Positions 25,203-34,156 of a stretch of DNA of 64,000 nt are shown piece by piece. Every line of letters begins with the position of its first letter. The first letter of the stretch is position 1. A program made the translations under genes and the position numbers. The stretch comes from Spirilliplanes yamanashiensis (GTDB lineage Bacteria; Actinomycetota; Actinomycetes; Mycobacteriales; Micromonosporaceae): the NCBI RefSeq assembly GCF_016863475.1, contig NZ_BOOY01000025.1, positions 62,001-126,000 of the forward strand, given 5' to 3'. The notes below the pieces were generated by a model. It did not search any database. It saw only the letters and a program-made list of their open reading frames with translations, and was not told the DNA's origin.

Positions 25203-26870
25203 GTGGGAGCTGTTCCGGTCGACCTCGACGACCCCGGCCGGCTCGCCGCGCTGAACTCCTACGGCCTGCTCGACGCCCCCGCCGGCCCCGAGCTGGAGGC
25301 GGTGCTGCGCGTCGCCGCGCACGTGGCGCGGGTGCCCACCGCCGTCGTCAACCTGATCGATGACCGCCGCCAGTGCCAGATCACCACCGTCGGCTTCGCC
25401 GGCGGCGACTCGGACCGCGACGAGTCGATGTGCGCGGTCAGCCTCACCATCGGCGGCCTGGTCGTGGTGCCGGACGCCCGCGCGGACCCGCGCTTCGCCG
25501 CGAACCCGTGGGTGACCGGGCTGCGCGCGGACGTCCGCTTCTACGCGGCGGTGCCGCTGGTCACCGCCGATGGGTACACCCTCGGCACCGTCTGCGTCTT
25601 CGACACCGAGCCCGGCGACCTCGACGCGGTGCAGCGCGCGCGCCTGGCCGACCTGGCCGAGGTGGTGGTCGGCCTGTTCGAGCGCCGCCGGCAGGCCCGG
25701 GTGCAGGAGCAGCTCGCCGCGCGCGAGGAGGCCCGCACCGCCTTCCTGGACGCCGTGCTGGACAGCGTCGACGTCGGCATCGTCGCGGTCGACGCCGGCG
25801 GCCACCCGACCCTGTTCAACCGGGCCACCCGCGGCTGGCACGGCGTCGACGCGGTCGCCGCCGTCGGCCCGGCCGAGCTGGCGCGCTACTACGACCTGTT
25901 CGAGGCCGACGGCATCACCCGGCTCGCGGCCGACCGCATCCCGGTGATCCGCGCGCTGACCGAGGGCGCCGTGGTGGACGCCGAGATGGTCATCGCGCCG
26001 CACGGCCGGCCCCCCGTCGAGGTGCTGTGCACCGGCCGCGTCCTGACCGGCCCGGACGGCCGCCCGGCCGGCGCGGTGGTCGCCATGACCGACGTGACCG
26101 CCGCCCGCGCCGCCCAGCGCGTGCTGCACCTGGTCAACGCCGAGCTGACCGAACGCACCGCCCAGCTCGACGCGACGGTCGCCGAGCTGCGCCGCTCGAA
26201 CGCGGAGCTGCAGGGCCTGGCCGCGGTCGCCAGCCACGACCTCAAGGCGCCGCTGACCGTCGTGCGCGGCTACCTGGAGCAGTTCGAGGACACGTACGCC
26301 GACCGGCTGGACGACGCCGGCCGCCGCTGGCTGACGACGATGCTGGCGGCGTCCGACCGGATGTGCCAGCTCATCGACTCGCTGCTCGGCCACGCCAAGG
26401 CGGGCGGCGACCGCCTGCGCGCCGAGCCCACCGACCTGGGCGGGCTCGTCGACCAGGTCGCCGTCGACCTGCACCGGGCGGTGGCGGCGGCCGGCGCCCG
26501 GGTGACCGTCGACGGCGACCTGCCCACGGTGGTCTGCGACCCGGTGGCGATCCGGCAGGTGCTGCAGAACCTCGTCGCGAACGCGGTGAAGTTCGCGGCG
26601 CCGGGCCGCGGGCCGCACGTCGTCTGCTCCGCGCACCCGGTCGACGGCGGCTGGGAGATCGCCGTCGCCGACGACGGCCCGGGCATCCCGGCCGACCGGC
26701 GGACGGAGGTCTTCGGCATGTTCACCCGGCTCCCCGGCGATCGCTCGGGCCACGGCATCGGGCTGGCCACCTGCGAGCGCATCGTGCACCGCCACGGCGG
26801 CCGGATCTGGGTGGACGAGACGCCGGGCGGCGGCGCGACCTTCCGCTTCACCCTGCCCGGCGACCTGTAG
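25203..26870 (+). CDS. GAF-PAS sensor histidine kinase (soluble)
   Basis: Predicted 555-residue cytoplasmic kinase with no membrane helix. A GAF domain covers about residues 20-165 and a PAS-like domain about 180-305, followed by a helical linker. HisKA has the phosphoacceptor His345 in ASHDLKAPL. The HATPase domain shows N box QNLVANAVKF, G1 DDGPGIP and G2 GHGIGLAT. The layout resembles bacteriophytochrome-like or orphan kinases that sense redox or small ligands. No response regulator is adjacent, so its partner lies elsewhere. GTG start with AAGGGG upstream. Confidence 0.9.
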   Translation: MGAVPVDLDDPGRLAALNSYGLLDAPAGPELEAVLRVAAHVARVPTAVVNLIDDRRQCQITTVGFAGGDSDRDESMCAVSLTIGGLVVVPDARADPRFAANPWVTGLRADVRFYAAVPLVTADGYTLGTVCVFDTEPGDLDAVQRARLADLAEVVVGLFERRRQARVQEQLAAREEARTAFLDAVLDSVDVGIVAVDAGGHPTLFNRATRGWHGVDAVAAVGPAELARYYDLFEADGITRLAADRIPVIRALTEGAVVDAEMVIAPHGRPPVEVLCTGRVLTGPDGRPAGAVVAMTDVTAARAAQRVLHLVNAELTERTAQLDATVAELRRSNAELQGLAAVASHDLKAPLTVVRGYLEQFEDTYADRLDDAGRRWLTTMLAASDRMCQLIDSLLGHAKAGGDRLRAEPTDLGGLVDQVAVDLHRAVAAAGARVTVDGDLPTVVCDPVAIRQVLQNLVANAVKFAAPGRGPHVVCSAHPVDGGWEIAVADDGPGIPADRRTEVFGMFTRLPGDRSGHGIGLATCERIVHRHGGRIWVDETPGGGATFRFTLPGDL

Positions 26871-26922
26871 CCGGGCTCACAGCCCCGGCCGGATTGCCGC
26901 GGCCCCCGGTGCCGTTGAGGAG

Positions 26923-26943
26923 GTTGAGTCACCAACACTCAAC
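26923..26943. promoter_or_regulatory. HspR-type HAIR operator upstream of hsp20
   Basis: GTTGAGT-N7-ACTCAAC matches the HspR-associated inverted repeat CTTGAGT-N7-ACTCAAG except for the outermost base pair, including the 7-nt spacer. It ends 29 bp before the Hsp20 start. HspR represses acr2/hsp20, dnaK and clpB genes in actinobacteria; hspR itself is not in the window. Confidence 0.82.
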
Positions 26944-26972
26944 CAAGGCCTCTCACCGGGAGGGAACCACCC

Positions 26973-27359
26973 ATGATCCGCTCCGACTTCGACCGCCTCA
27001 CCGCCCGCGTCCTCGAGTCGTCCGCCCGCACCTCGGGCGCCCGCCTGGACGCCTACCGGGACGGCGACGCCTTCCACATCGACATCGACCTGCCCGGCGT
27101 CGACCCGGCCGGCATCGACGTCACCGTCGACCGCCGCGTGCTCACCGTCCGGGCCGAGCGGACCCCGACCGCCGGCGACGACGTGCGGCGCCTGGTCAGC
27201 GAGCGGCCCACCGGCACCGTCGGCCGCCGCCTCGTCCTGTCCGAGTCGCTCGACACCGACCGGCTGGAGGCGCGCTACGACAAGGGCGTGCTCACGCTGA
27301 CCATCCCGGTCGCCGAGGAGCACCGGCCGCGCCGCGTCGAGGTCACCGCGGCCGCCTGA
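26973..27359 (+). CDS. Hsp20/alpha-crystallin family small heat shock protein
   Basis: Predicted 128-residue cytoplasmic chaperone. After a short N-terminus, the alpha-crystallin domain (about 25-115) starts AYRDGDAFHIDIDLPGVDP and ends ARYDKGVLTLTIPVAE, the signature region that includes the conserved G-x-L. It holds unfolding proteins for refolding by DnaK. The ribosome binding site GGGAGGGAA is clear. Heat-shock control by HspR is inferred from the HAIR element upstream. A long terminator hairpin follows. Confidence 0.93.
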   Translation: MIRSDFDRLTARVLESSARTSGARLDAYRDGDAFHIDIDLPGVDPAGIDVTVDRRVLTVRAERTPTAGDDVRRLVSERPTGTVGRRLVLSESLDTDRLEARYDKGVLTLTIPVAEEHRPRRVEVTAAA

Positions 27360-27381
27360 CGCACCACCACACATCGCACCC

Positions 27382-27421
27382 CGGGCAGGGGCCGCGCGGG
27401 CAGCCGCGCGGCCCCTGCCCG
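27382..27421 (+). terminator. Very strong hairpin after hsp20
   Basis: Bases 27382-27399 and 27404-27421 are perfect reverse complements (18 bp) with a GCAG tetraloop, 22 nt after the stop codon. Confidence 0.8.
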
Positions 27422-27509
27422 CGTGCATGCGGCCTGCCGGTCAAACGCAAGCCGGATGCAGGCGCCGGGCGCCACGGTGAGGCACCTCTTCGAACGAAAG
27501 GAACCTCCC

Positions 27510-28169
27510 GTGAACCTGCTGCGCAACCACGGCTGGCGGCTCGCCCTGGTGGCCTCCGGCGTCGTCATGCTGGCCGGCGGCCCGATGCACCCCGCGTCCG
27601 ACGCCGAGCACCCGCTGCGCGAGGAACTCGCCATCATGACCGCGCACCCCGACTGGGTGCCGGCGCACGTCCTCATCATGATCAGCACCGTGCTGCTCGC
27701 CGCCGGGCTCGTCATCGCGCACCGGCGCCAGGCGTGGCCGGGGGTGCAGCGGGCGCTCGGCTTCGCGGCCGTCGCCGTGACCGTGTACGTGGTCGAGACC
27801 GCGTTCCACCTCGCCGCCGTCGTCGACAGCCACGCGCTGCACCACGGCGGGGCCGCGCCGGTCGCGTTCACTCACCTCGGGCTGAGCCTGCTGCTGTACC
27901 CGGTCACCGGGCTCGCCGTCGCCTACCTGGCCGCCCGGCAGCTGGCCGACTGGAGCGGGCCGCGCCGGTTCGCCGGGCTGCCCGGCGTCGTCGGCGGGCT
28001 GCTGCACGCCGTGTCCGTGCCGCTGACCATGGCGCTGCCCGACACCGAGCTGACGCCCGCCTTCGCCGGTGCGTCGATCCTCTTCGCGGTGTGGGCGCTC
28101 GCCACCGGGCTGGCCGGTGCGCCGCGCCCCGCCGCGGTGGCCACGCCGCGCGAGCCGGTGCCCGTCTGA
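27510..28169 (+). CDS. Hypothetical multipass membrane protein
   Basis: Predicted 219 residues with about six hydrophobic helices: residues near 9-25, 50-68, 78-97, 113-133, 152-172 and 182-201. A His-rich loop (HPASDAEHPLREELAI) follows the first helix and another (DSHALHHGG) lies between helices three and four, so metal or heme binding is conceivable. Family not recognised. GTG at 27510 is chosen because GAAAGGA precedes it; the upstream open frame contains no membrane signal. It ends 39 bp before the AfsR-like gene, which has its own promoter. Confidence 0.65.
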   Translation: MNLLRNHGWRLALVASGVVMLAGGPMHPASDAEHPLREELAIMTAHPDWVPAHVLIMISTVLLAAGLVIAHRRQAWPGVQRALGFAAVAVTVYVVETAFHLAAVVDSHALHHGGAAPVAFTHLGLSLLLYPVTGLAVAYLAARQLADWSGPRRFAGLPGVVGGLLHAVSVPLTMALPDTELTPAFAGASILFAVWALATGLAGAPRPAAVATPREPVPV

Positions 28170-28196
28170 CCGAGGTGCCCGGCGCCGGGCTGCCCC

Positions 28197-28202
28197 TACG
28201 AT
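28197..28202 (+). promoter_or_regulatory. -10 element TACGAT, predicted leaderless AfsR-like transcript
   Basis: TACGAT, 6 nt, then the ATG at 28209; no Shine-Dalgarno sequence. Confidence 0.55.
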
Positions 28203-28208
28203 CGCGCC

Positions 28209-31200
28209 ATGCGTGTGCAGGTGCTCGGCGACCTCGAGGTGGCCGTCGGTGACCAGGCGGCCGACCTGGGCGGGCTCAAGCCCCGCACCCTGCTGGCCCT
28301 GCTGGTGGCCGCCGACGGCCGGGCCGTGTCGGTGGAGTACCTGATCAACCAGATCTGGGGGGACGCCCCGCCGGCCCGGGTCGAGACCTCACTGCAGTCG
28401 TACGTCGCGCGGCTCCGCCGGGCGCTCGACCCCGGGCGCTCGGCGGAGCGGTTGCGTACGCACGCCGGCGGCTACTCCCTGGACGTGACGGCGGCCGAGG
28501 TCGACGCCCGGCGGTTCACCGACCTGGTGCGCCGGGCCCGCGGCAACGGCAACGCCGAACCGCTGCTCACCGAGGCGCTCGGGCTGTGGAAGGGCGCGGC
28601 GTACGCGGGGGTCGGCGGCCCGGCCCTGGCGGCGGAGGCGACCCGGCTCGAGGAGCTGCGGATGGCGGCCACCGAGCAGCTCTGGGAGGCCCGGATCGGG
28701 CAGGGCCGGCACGCCGAGGCGGTGCCGGAGCTGGAGCAGCTGGTGCGGCTGCACCCGTTGCGCGAGGGCATGTGGGCGCTGCTGGGCCGGGCGCTGTACC
28801 GGTCGGCGCGGCAGGGCGACGCCCTCGCCGCGCTGCGCCGGGCCCGCGAGCACCTCGCCGAGGAGCTGGGCGTCGACCCGGGCCCGGAGCTGCGCCGGCT
28901 GGAGGAGCTGATCCTGCGCCAGGACCCGGCTCTGGACGCGGCGGCCCCGGCCCTGGACGCGGCCCCGGTGCGCGGCGGTTCGGCGCCGCCGCCCGTCCCC
29001 GCCGCCGAGCCCGCCGCCGCGCCTGCTCCCGCGCCCACCCCCTCGCCCGCCGCGGGCGCGCCCGGGCCGCGGCTGTTCGGCCGGGACGACGCCCTCGCCG
29101 CCGCCGACCACGTGCTGCGCGACGCGGCCGGCGGCCGGGGCGGGATCGTGCTCGTCACCGGCGAGGCCGGCATCGGCAAGACCCGGCTCACCGAGGCGCT
29201 CGCCGCCCGGGCCGGGGCGCTCGGCTTCCGGTGTGGACGCGGCGGCTGGGAGGCGGAGGCCTGCCCGGCGCTGTGGGGCTGGTCGGAGGCGACCCGGCAG
29301 GTGCTCGGGCGGCCCGGCCTGCTCGACCCGCCGTCCGCCGACGTGGTCGACGCCTCGGCCGCCAGCTTCCGCCAGGCCGCGGCGCTGGCCGACGCGCTGC
29401 GCGACGGCCCGCCCACGATGCTCGTCCTCGACGACGTGCACTGGGCCGACACCGAGAGCCTGCGCCTGTTGCGCCGGGTCGCCGCCCAGCTGCCGGCGCT
29501 GCCGGTGGTGCTGGTGGTCGCGCTGCGCTCGGCGCCCGCCGAGATCGGGCCGGCGGTCGTGGACGCGCTCGCCGCCCTTGCCCGCACCGGGCCGGTGCGC
29601 GTCGACCTGGCCGGGCTGGACGCCGCCGCCATCACCGCGTGGGTCGAGGCGTACGCCGACCTGCGGGTGCCGCCGGAGGTGGCGGCGGAGCTGGCCGCCC
29701 GCACCGACGGCAACCCGTTCTACGTCACCGAGCTGGTCCGGCTGCTGGTCCGCGACGGCGGCCTGACGTCCCTGGACGCGGGCGCGTGGCGGGTGGTGCC
29801 CGACGGCGTCCGCGACGTCGTCCGGGAGCGCCTCGCCCGGCTGCCGGAGTCCTCGGCCCTGGTGCTCGGCACGGCCGCCGTCGCCGGGCGCTCGTTCGAC
29901 CTGCTGGTCGTGGCGCACGCCGCCGGGGCGGAGCGCGAGCAGGTCGCCGAGGCGGTGGAGTCGGCGCTGATGCTCGGGCTGGTCGACGAGCTGGAGCCGG
30001 GCCGGTTCCGGTTCAGCCACGCGCTGGTCCGCGACGCGATCTACCACGGGCTGCCCGCGCCGACCCGGGCCCGGGCGCACGCCGAGGTCGCGGTGGCGCT
30101 GGAGCAGCGGTACGCGGGCGAGGTCGGCGCGCACGTCGCGGAGCTCGCCGAGCACTACCGGCTGGCCGGGCCCCTGCACGCGCGGTCGGCGTGGGTGTTC
30201 GCCCGGCGCGCGGGGCTGGCCGCGGCCGCCGGGTCCGCCCACGACGAGGCGTACCGGCTGCTCGCCGAGGCGGCGGAGCTGCAGGACCTGGACCCGCACG
30301 TCACCGCCGCCGAGCGCGAGCCGGTGCTGCTCGGGCAGGCGGCGGCGCTGATCCGGCTGGGCCGCCCGATCGAGGCCTGGCAGCCGGTGGCCCGCGCGGC
30401 GCGGGCGGCGCTCGATCGCGGCGACGCGGTCGGGGCGGCCCGGGCGATGCTGACGATCACCACCGGCACCTGGGGCTGGCGCAACGCCGGCGACTGGGAC
30501 GACGCGGCCGTCGCGCTGTGGGAGGACGTGCTGGCGCGGCTGCCCGAGGACCGGGCGGACCTGCGCGCGCTCGTGCGGGTGTCGCTGGCGGTGGAGCTGC
30601 TGTACCGGCCGGGCTCGGCCGGGCGCACCACCGCGCTCGCCGACGAGGCGGTGCAGGCGGTCCGCCGGTCGGGGGCGCGGGACACGGTCCGCTTCCAGGT
30701 GCTGCGCCTCGCCGTGCAGGCCCTGATCCGGCCCGACCTGCTGCACCACCGGACGCCGATCCTCGACGAGCTGCTCACCCTGGCGGTGGACCTCGGTGAC
30801 GTGTCCGGCCTGGCCGGGGCGCTCACCACCCGGGCGTCCGACCGCACCGAGCTGGGGCGGCTCGCCGAGGCCGACGCCGACCTGGTCCGGGCCGAGGAGC
30901 ACGCCCGGCGTCACCAGCTGCCCGGCGACCTCATGGTGGCGGGCTGGTGCCGGGCGACGTGGCGGCAGCTGACCGGCGACCTCGCCGGTGCGGAGGCCGA
31001 CATCGCCGACCTGGAGGCGTTCCAGGCGACGCTCGCCATGGCGGGGATGGGCATCGCCCTGGTCCAGCTGTCGCTGCTGCGCTGGGTGCAGGGGCGGCTC
31101 GGCGAGCTGGTGGCGACGCTGGAGGGCGCCGCGCGGCACTTCCCGCTGTTCCGCGAGCTGCTCGGGCTCGCGCTCGTCGAGGCGGGGCGCGCGGACGAGG

Positions 31201-31544
31201 CCCGCCGGGTGCTCGGCCCGTGGCCGGACCAGCCGCCGCTGCCGTGGAACTACCTGTGGTCCACGTTCGTCGTGTTCCGGTCGTACACCTGGATGGGGCT
31301 GGGCGACGCCGCGGCCGTGGCGGACCTGCGGGCGCAGCTGGCGCCGTACTCGGGCCGGTTCGCCGGGACGCTGCCGGTCGGCGTGGCCGGCGCCGTCGAC
31401 CTGACGCTCGGCGAGCTGGCCGCGGCGGACGGCGACCCGGCCGCCGCCCGCGCGCACCTGTCCGCGGCCCGCCGCACCCACGCCGAGCTGGGCCTGCCGG
31501 TGTGGCTGGCGCGCACCGACGCGGCCCTCGACCGGCTGGGCTGA
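28209..31544 (+). CDS. AfsR/SARP-type regulator with BTAD, AAA ATPase and TPR-like region
   Basis: Predicted 1111-residue cytoplasmic regulator. Residues 1-95 are an OmpR-like winged helix (LKPRTLLALLVAADGRAVSV, SYVARLRRAL). About 96-240 form the bacterial transcriptional activation domain. A Pro/Ala linker (about 243-285) precedes an ATPase domain with Walker A GEAGIGKTRL (about 317-326) and Walker B MLVLDDVHWAD. The C-terminal 500 residues are helical, TPR-like repeats. Members activate secondary-metabolite or stress genes in response to ATP and protein partners. No biosynthetic cluster is adjacent, so the target is unknown. Confidence 0.9.
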   Translation: MRVQVLGDLEVAVGDQAADLGGLKPRTLLALLVAADGRAVSVEYLINQIWGDAPPARVETSLQSYVARLRRALDPGRSAERLRTHAGGYSLDVTAAEVDARRFTDLVRRARGNGNAEPLLTEALGLWKGAAYAGVGGPALAAEATRLEELRMAATEQLWEARIGQGRHAEAVPELEQLVRLHPLREGMWALLGRALYRSARQGDALAALRRAREHLAEELGVDPGPELRRLEELILRQDPALDAAAPALDAAPVRGGSAPPPVPAAEPAAAPAPAPTPSPAAGAPGPRLFGRDDALAAADHVLRDAAGGRGGIVLVTGEAGIGKTRLTEALAARAGALGFRCGRGGWEAEACPALWGWSEATRQVLGRPGLLDPPSADVVDASAASFRQAAALADALRDGPPTMLVLDDVHWADTESLRLLRRVAAQLPALPVVLVVALRSAPAEIGPAVVDALAALARTGPVRVDLAGLDAAAITAWVEAYADLRVPPEVAAELAARTDGNPFYVTELVRLLVRDGGLTSLDAGAWRVVPDGVRDVVRERLARLPESSALVLGTAAVAGRSFDLLVVAHAAGAEREQVAEAVESALMLGLVDELEPGRFRFSHALVRDAIYHGLPAPTRARAHAEVAVALEQRYAGEVGAHVAELAEHYRLAGPLHARSAWVFARRAGLAAAAGSAHDEAYRLLAEAAELQDLDPHVTAAEREPVLLGQAAALIRLGRPIEAWQPVARAARAALDRGDAVGAARAMLTITTGTWGWRNAGDWDDAAVALWEDVLARLPEDRADLRALVRVSLAVELLYRPGSAGRTTALADEAVQAVRRSGARDTVRFQVLRLAVQALIRPDLLHHRTPILDELLTLAVDLGDVSGLAGALTTRASDRTELGRLAEADADLVRAEEHARRHQLPGDLMVAGWCRATWRQLTGDLAGAEADIADLEAFQATLAMAGMGIALVQLSLLRWVQGRLGELVATLEGAARHFPLFRELLGLALVEAGRADEARRVLGPWPDQPPLPWNYLWSTFVVFRSYTWMGLGDAAAVADLRAQLAPYSGRFAGTLPVGVAGAVDLTLGELAAADGDPAAARAHLSAARRTHAELGLPVWLARTDAALDRLG

Positions 31545-31545
31545 C

Positions 31546-32220
31546 TCACGGGTTCGCGGTGCCGTGGATGCGGACCGCGTACTGCCGGAACGCGCGCCTG
31601 GCCAGCCGCTGCAGCACCCACCGCACCGGGGCGGGGGCGCTCGACAGCATGCGGGTCACGCCCGCCGGGTCGGCGTCGTGCTGGATCATGCCGAGCGTGC
31701 GCAGCTCCTCCGACTTCCGGTTGTGCCGGCGGGCGTGCTCGCCGAGGGCGGACCACTCGGCCTGGGTCAGCGTGCGGGCCACGATGGGCAGCAGCCGCTC
31801 CTCCTCGGCGTCGAGGTGCTCGGCGAGGTTGACGTAGGTGGCGTCGAGCAGGTCGGCGAGCCGGTCGCGGTCCGCGGCACCCGCCGTCGCGGCCCAGCGC
31901 GGGCGCAGCTCGTCCACCTCGGCCAGCAGGGTGTCCACCCGCTCGTGCTGGGACTCCATCAGCCGCACCAGCGGCGCCAGCTCGCCGGGCACGCGCGCCA
32001 GCAGCAGCGGCCAGGCCAGCTCGTCCTCGGCGGTGTGGTGGTGGTGCAGCATGCGGGTGAGGTACTCGAGGTGGTCGGCGATCTCCTGGGCGCGGGCGGT
32101 GTCGCCGTCGCGCACCGCGCGGACCAGGCCGCCGGCGAGCCGGAACTCGCGCCGGAAGAAGGTGTGGACGGCCGGCATCTCGCGGGTGTCGACGAGGTCA
32201 CCGTAGTGCTGGGTGGTCAT
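31546..32220 (-). CDS. Hemerythrin-domain (HHE) protein
   Basis: Predicted 224-residue cytoplasmic protein. The HHE cation-binding region spans about residues 15-165, with candidate di-iron ligands in MLHHHHTAEDELAWPLL, MESQHERVDTLL and LAEHLDAEEERLLPIV. The remaining C-terminal 60 residues are basic and helical. It may sense or carry oxygen, NO or iron. Its start lies inside the end of the EamA gene (23-bp overlap, same strand), so the two are translated from one transcript. ATG at 32220 is favoured over an upstream in-frame start. Confidence 0.84.
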   Translation of the reverse strand: MTTQHYGDLVDTREMPAVHTFFRREFRLAGGLVRAVRDGDTARAQEIADHLEYLTRMLHHHHTAEDELAWPLLLARVPGELAPLVRLMESQHERVDTLLAEVDELRPRWAATAGAADRDRLADLLDATYVNLAEHLDAEEERLLPIVARTLTQAEWSALGEHARRHNRKSEELRTLGMIQHDADPAGVTRMLSSAPAPVRWVLQRLARRAFRQYAVRIHGTANP

Positions 32221-33157
32221 CGGAACGCATCCTTGTCGTCGCTGGGGTGATGACCTCACGGTGCGCCGCGGCGCCTGCGTTCGTCTTGCACGGCGCTTGC
32301 ACCGGCCGCAGCTGCATCACCGCGATCGAGCCGAGCACGAGCGCGCCGCCCGCGACCTGCAGCGGGGTGAGGATCTCGCCGAGCAGCAGGGTGGCCAGCG
32401 CCGCGGTGACGACCGGCTCGAACGTCGACAGGATCGCCGCCGTGGACGGGCCGGTGCGGCGCAGCCCGGCGAAGAACGCCAGCATCGCCACCACCGTGGA
32501 GACGACCGCGATGCACGCCAGCCAGAACCAGCCGGCCGGCCCGAACGACAGGTCGGCGCCGCCGGTCAGGGCGGCCCGCCCGGCCAGCGTCACCGCCGCC
32601 CCGCCCATCACCAGCGCGGACAGCAGCACCGGCGGCATGCGGTGCACGACGGTGTCGGCCACCAGGATGTACACGGTGTAGGTGACCGCGCCGCCGACCG
32701 CCAGCGCCGCCCCGAGCGGATGGAAAGCCACCCCGCCGGTGCCGAGCAGCACCAGCAGGGTGCCGCAGCTCGCCGCCGCGAGCGCCAGGGCGCGCCCGCG
32801 GGTCAGCCGCTCGCGCCCGATGAGGACGGCCGCGAGGGTCACCATCAGCGGGTACGTGTAGAAGACGAGCGCCAGCATGGACGCGTCCATCAGCTCCAGC
32901 GCCGAGAAGTACAGGGTGGCCTGCAGGGCGTACCCGATCGCGCCGAGGCCGAGCGCGGTCAGCACGAGCCGGGCGGTGAGCGGCCCGGGCGCGGGGGCGC
33001 GGCGCACCCGCAGCACCGCGGCCAGCAGCGCGGCGGCGACGGCGAAGCGCACCAGCAGCAGCGTCGAGGTGTCGACGCCCGCCGCGTACGCGTACTTGCC
33101 GAAGATCGCCATGGCGCCGAAGCAGGCGGCGGACAGCAGGCACAGCAGGATTCCCAT
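32198..33157 (-). CDS. EamA/DMT family transporter
   Basis: Predicted 319-residue inner-membrane protein with ten hydrophobic helices arranged as two EamA repeats (about 1-135 and 145-285), beginning MGILLCLLSAACFGAMAIFGKYA. The last strongly conserved segment is FEPVVTAALATLLLGEILTPLQ. Family members export amino acids, nucleotides or other metabolites. The polar C-terminal tail, about 30 residues, overlaps the start of the hemerythrin gene. It is divergent from the LysR gene at 33230, its likely regulator. Confidence 0.88.
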   Translation of the reverse strand: MGILLCLLSAACFGAMAIFGKYAYAAGVDTSTLLLVRFAVAAALLAAVLRVRRAPAPGPLTARLVLTALGLGAIGYALQATLYFSALELMDASMLALVFYTYPLMVTLAAVLIGRERLTRGRALALAAASCGTLLVLLGTGGVAFHPLGAALAVGGAVTYTVYILVADTVVHRMPPVLLSALVMGGAAVTLAGRAALTGGADLSFGPAGWFWLACIAVVSTVVAMLAFFAGLRRTGPSTAAILSTFEPVVTAALATLLLGEILTPLQVAGGALVLGSIAVMQLRPVQAPCKTNAGAAAHREVITPATTRMRSDDHPALR

Positions 33158-33217
33158 GGACCCAGCATCGCGGCCGCGACCCGTCAGATCCAGTGACGAT
33201 TCGTGGAGCTGACCGGT

Positions 33218-33223
33218 TAGCAT
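33218..33223 (+). promoter_or_regulatory. -10 element TAGCAT, predicted leaderless LysR transcript
   Basis: TAGCAT, 6 nt, then the ATG at 33230, within the 72-bp region shared with the divergent EamA gene. Confidence 0.55.
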
Positions 33224-33229
33224 TCCTGC

Positions 33230-34156
33230 ATGGTCGTCTGGGATCTGCGCCGCCTGCGGCTGCTGCGCGAGCTGGCCGAGCGCGGCACGCTGGGCGCAGT
33301 CGCCACCGCCCTGGGCTACAGCCCGTCCGCGGTGTCCCAGCAACTCAGCGCCCTGGAGCGCGAGGCCGGCGCCCGGCTGCTGGAGAAGGCGGGCCGCGGG
33401 GTGCGGCTCACCGACGCCGGGCGGCTGCTCGCCGAGCACGCCGACGTGCTGCTGGCCGCGGCCGAGGCGGCGTCGGCCGACCTGGCCGCGCTGGCCGGCG
33501 AGGTGCGCGGCACGGTGCGCGCCGGCGGCCTGCAGTCGGCGACCCGCCGCCTGCTCGTCCCGGCCGTGGCGCGCCTGCGGGCCGAGCACCCGGTGGTGCG
33601 CGCCGAGGTCACCGAGCTGGAACTCGAGGAGGCGCTGCCGGGCCTGCGCCTCGGCGCGATGGACCTGGTCATCAGCGACGAGTGGGGCGACCATCCGCGC
33701 CCCCGCCCGGCCGGGCTGCGGTTCCGGCCGCTGCACGCCGAGCCGCTGCACCTGGTCCTGCCGGCCGCGCACCCGCTGGCCCGCACGCCCGGGCCGGTCG
33801 CCCTGGCGGACCTGCGCCACGAGGTCTGGGCCGCGTCCGCCGTCGGCACCGGCCACCACGACATGGTCGTCGGCAGCTGCCGGTCCATCGGCGGCTACGA
33901 GCCCGACGTGCGGCACCGCTCCAACGACTCCGACGTGCAGCTCGACCTGGTGCGCGCCACCGGGGCGGTGGCGCTGCTGCCCGCGCTGGCGCTGCCCGCG
34001 GCCGACCCGGCCCTGGCGATCCGCGCCGTCGCCGAGGCCCCGCTCGGCCGGCGGCTCGTCGTGGTGCTGCGCGCCGCGCCGCCCGCGCCCGCGCTCGCCG
34101 CGTTCCTGGCGGCGGTCGAGGACGAGGCCCGCCGGCTGCGGCCGGCGGACCGCTAG
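33230..34156 (+). CDS. LysR family transcriptional regulator
   Basis: Predicted 308-residue regulator. The N-terminal winged helix-turn-helix ([39 protein letters not shown], about 6-45) is followed by a linker helix and a periplasmic-binding-protein-like effector domain (about 90-300). Divergence from the EamA exporter with a short intergenic region is the classic LysR arrangement and suggests control of efflux by the exported metabolite. Its TAG stop shares a CTAG with the stop of the convergent response regulator. Confidence 0.9.
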   Translation: MVVWDLRRLRLLRELAERGTLGAVATALGYSPSAVSQQLSALEREAGARLLEKAGRGVRLTDAGRLLAEHADVLLAAAEAASADLAALAGEVRGTVRAGGLQSATRRLLVPAVARLRAEHPVVRAEVTELELEEALPGLRLGAMDLVISDEWGDHPRPRPAGLRFRPLHAEPLHLVLPAAHPLARTPGPVALADLRHEVWAASAVGTGHHDMVVGSCRSIGGYEPDVRHRSNDSDVQLDLVRATGAVALLPALALPAADPALAIRAVAEAPLGRRLVVVLRAAPPAPALAAFLAAVEDEARRLRPADR

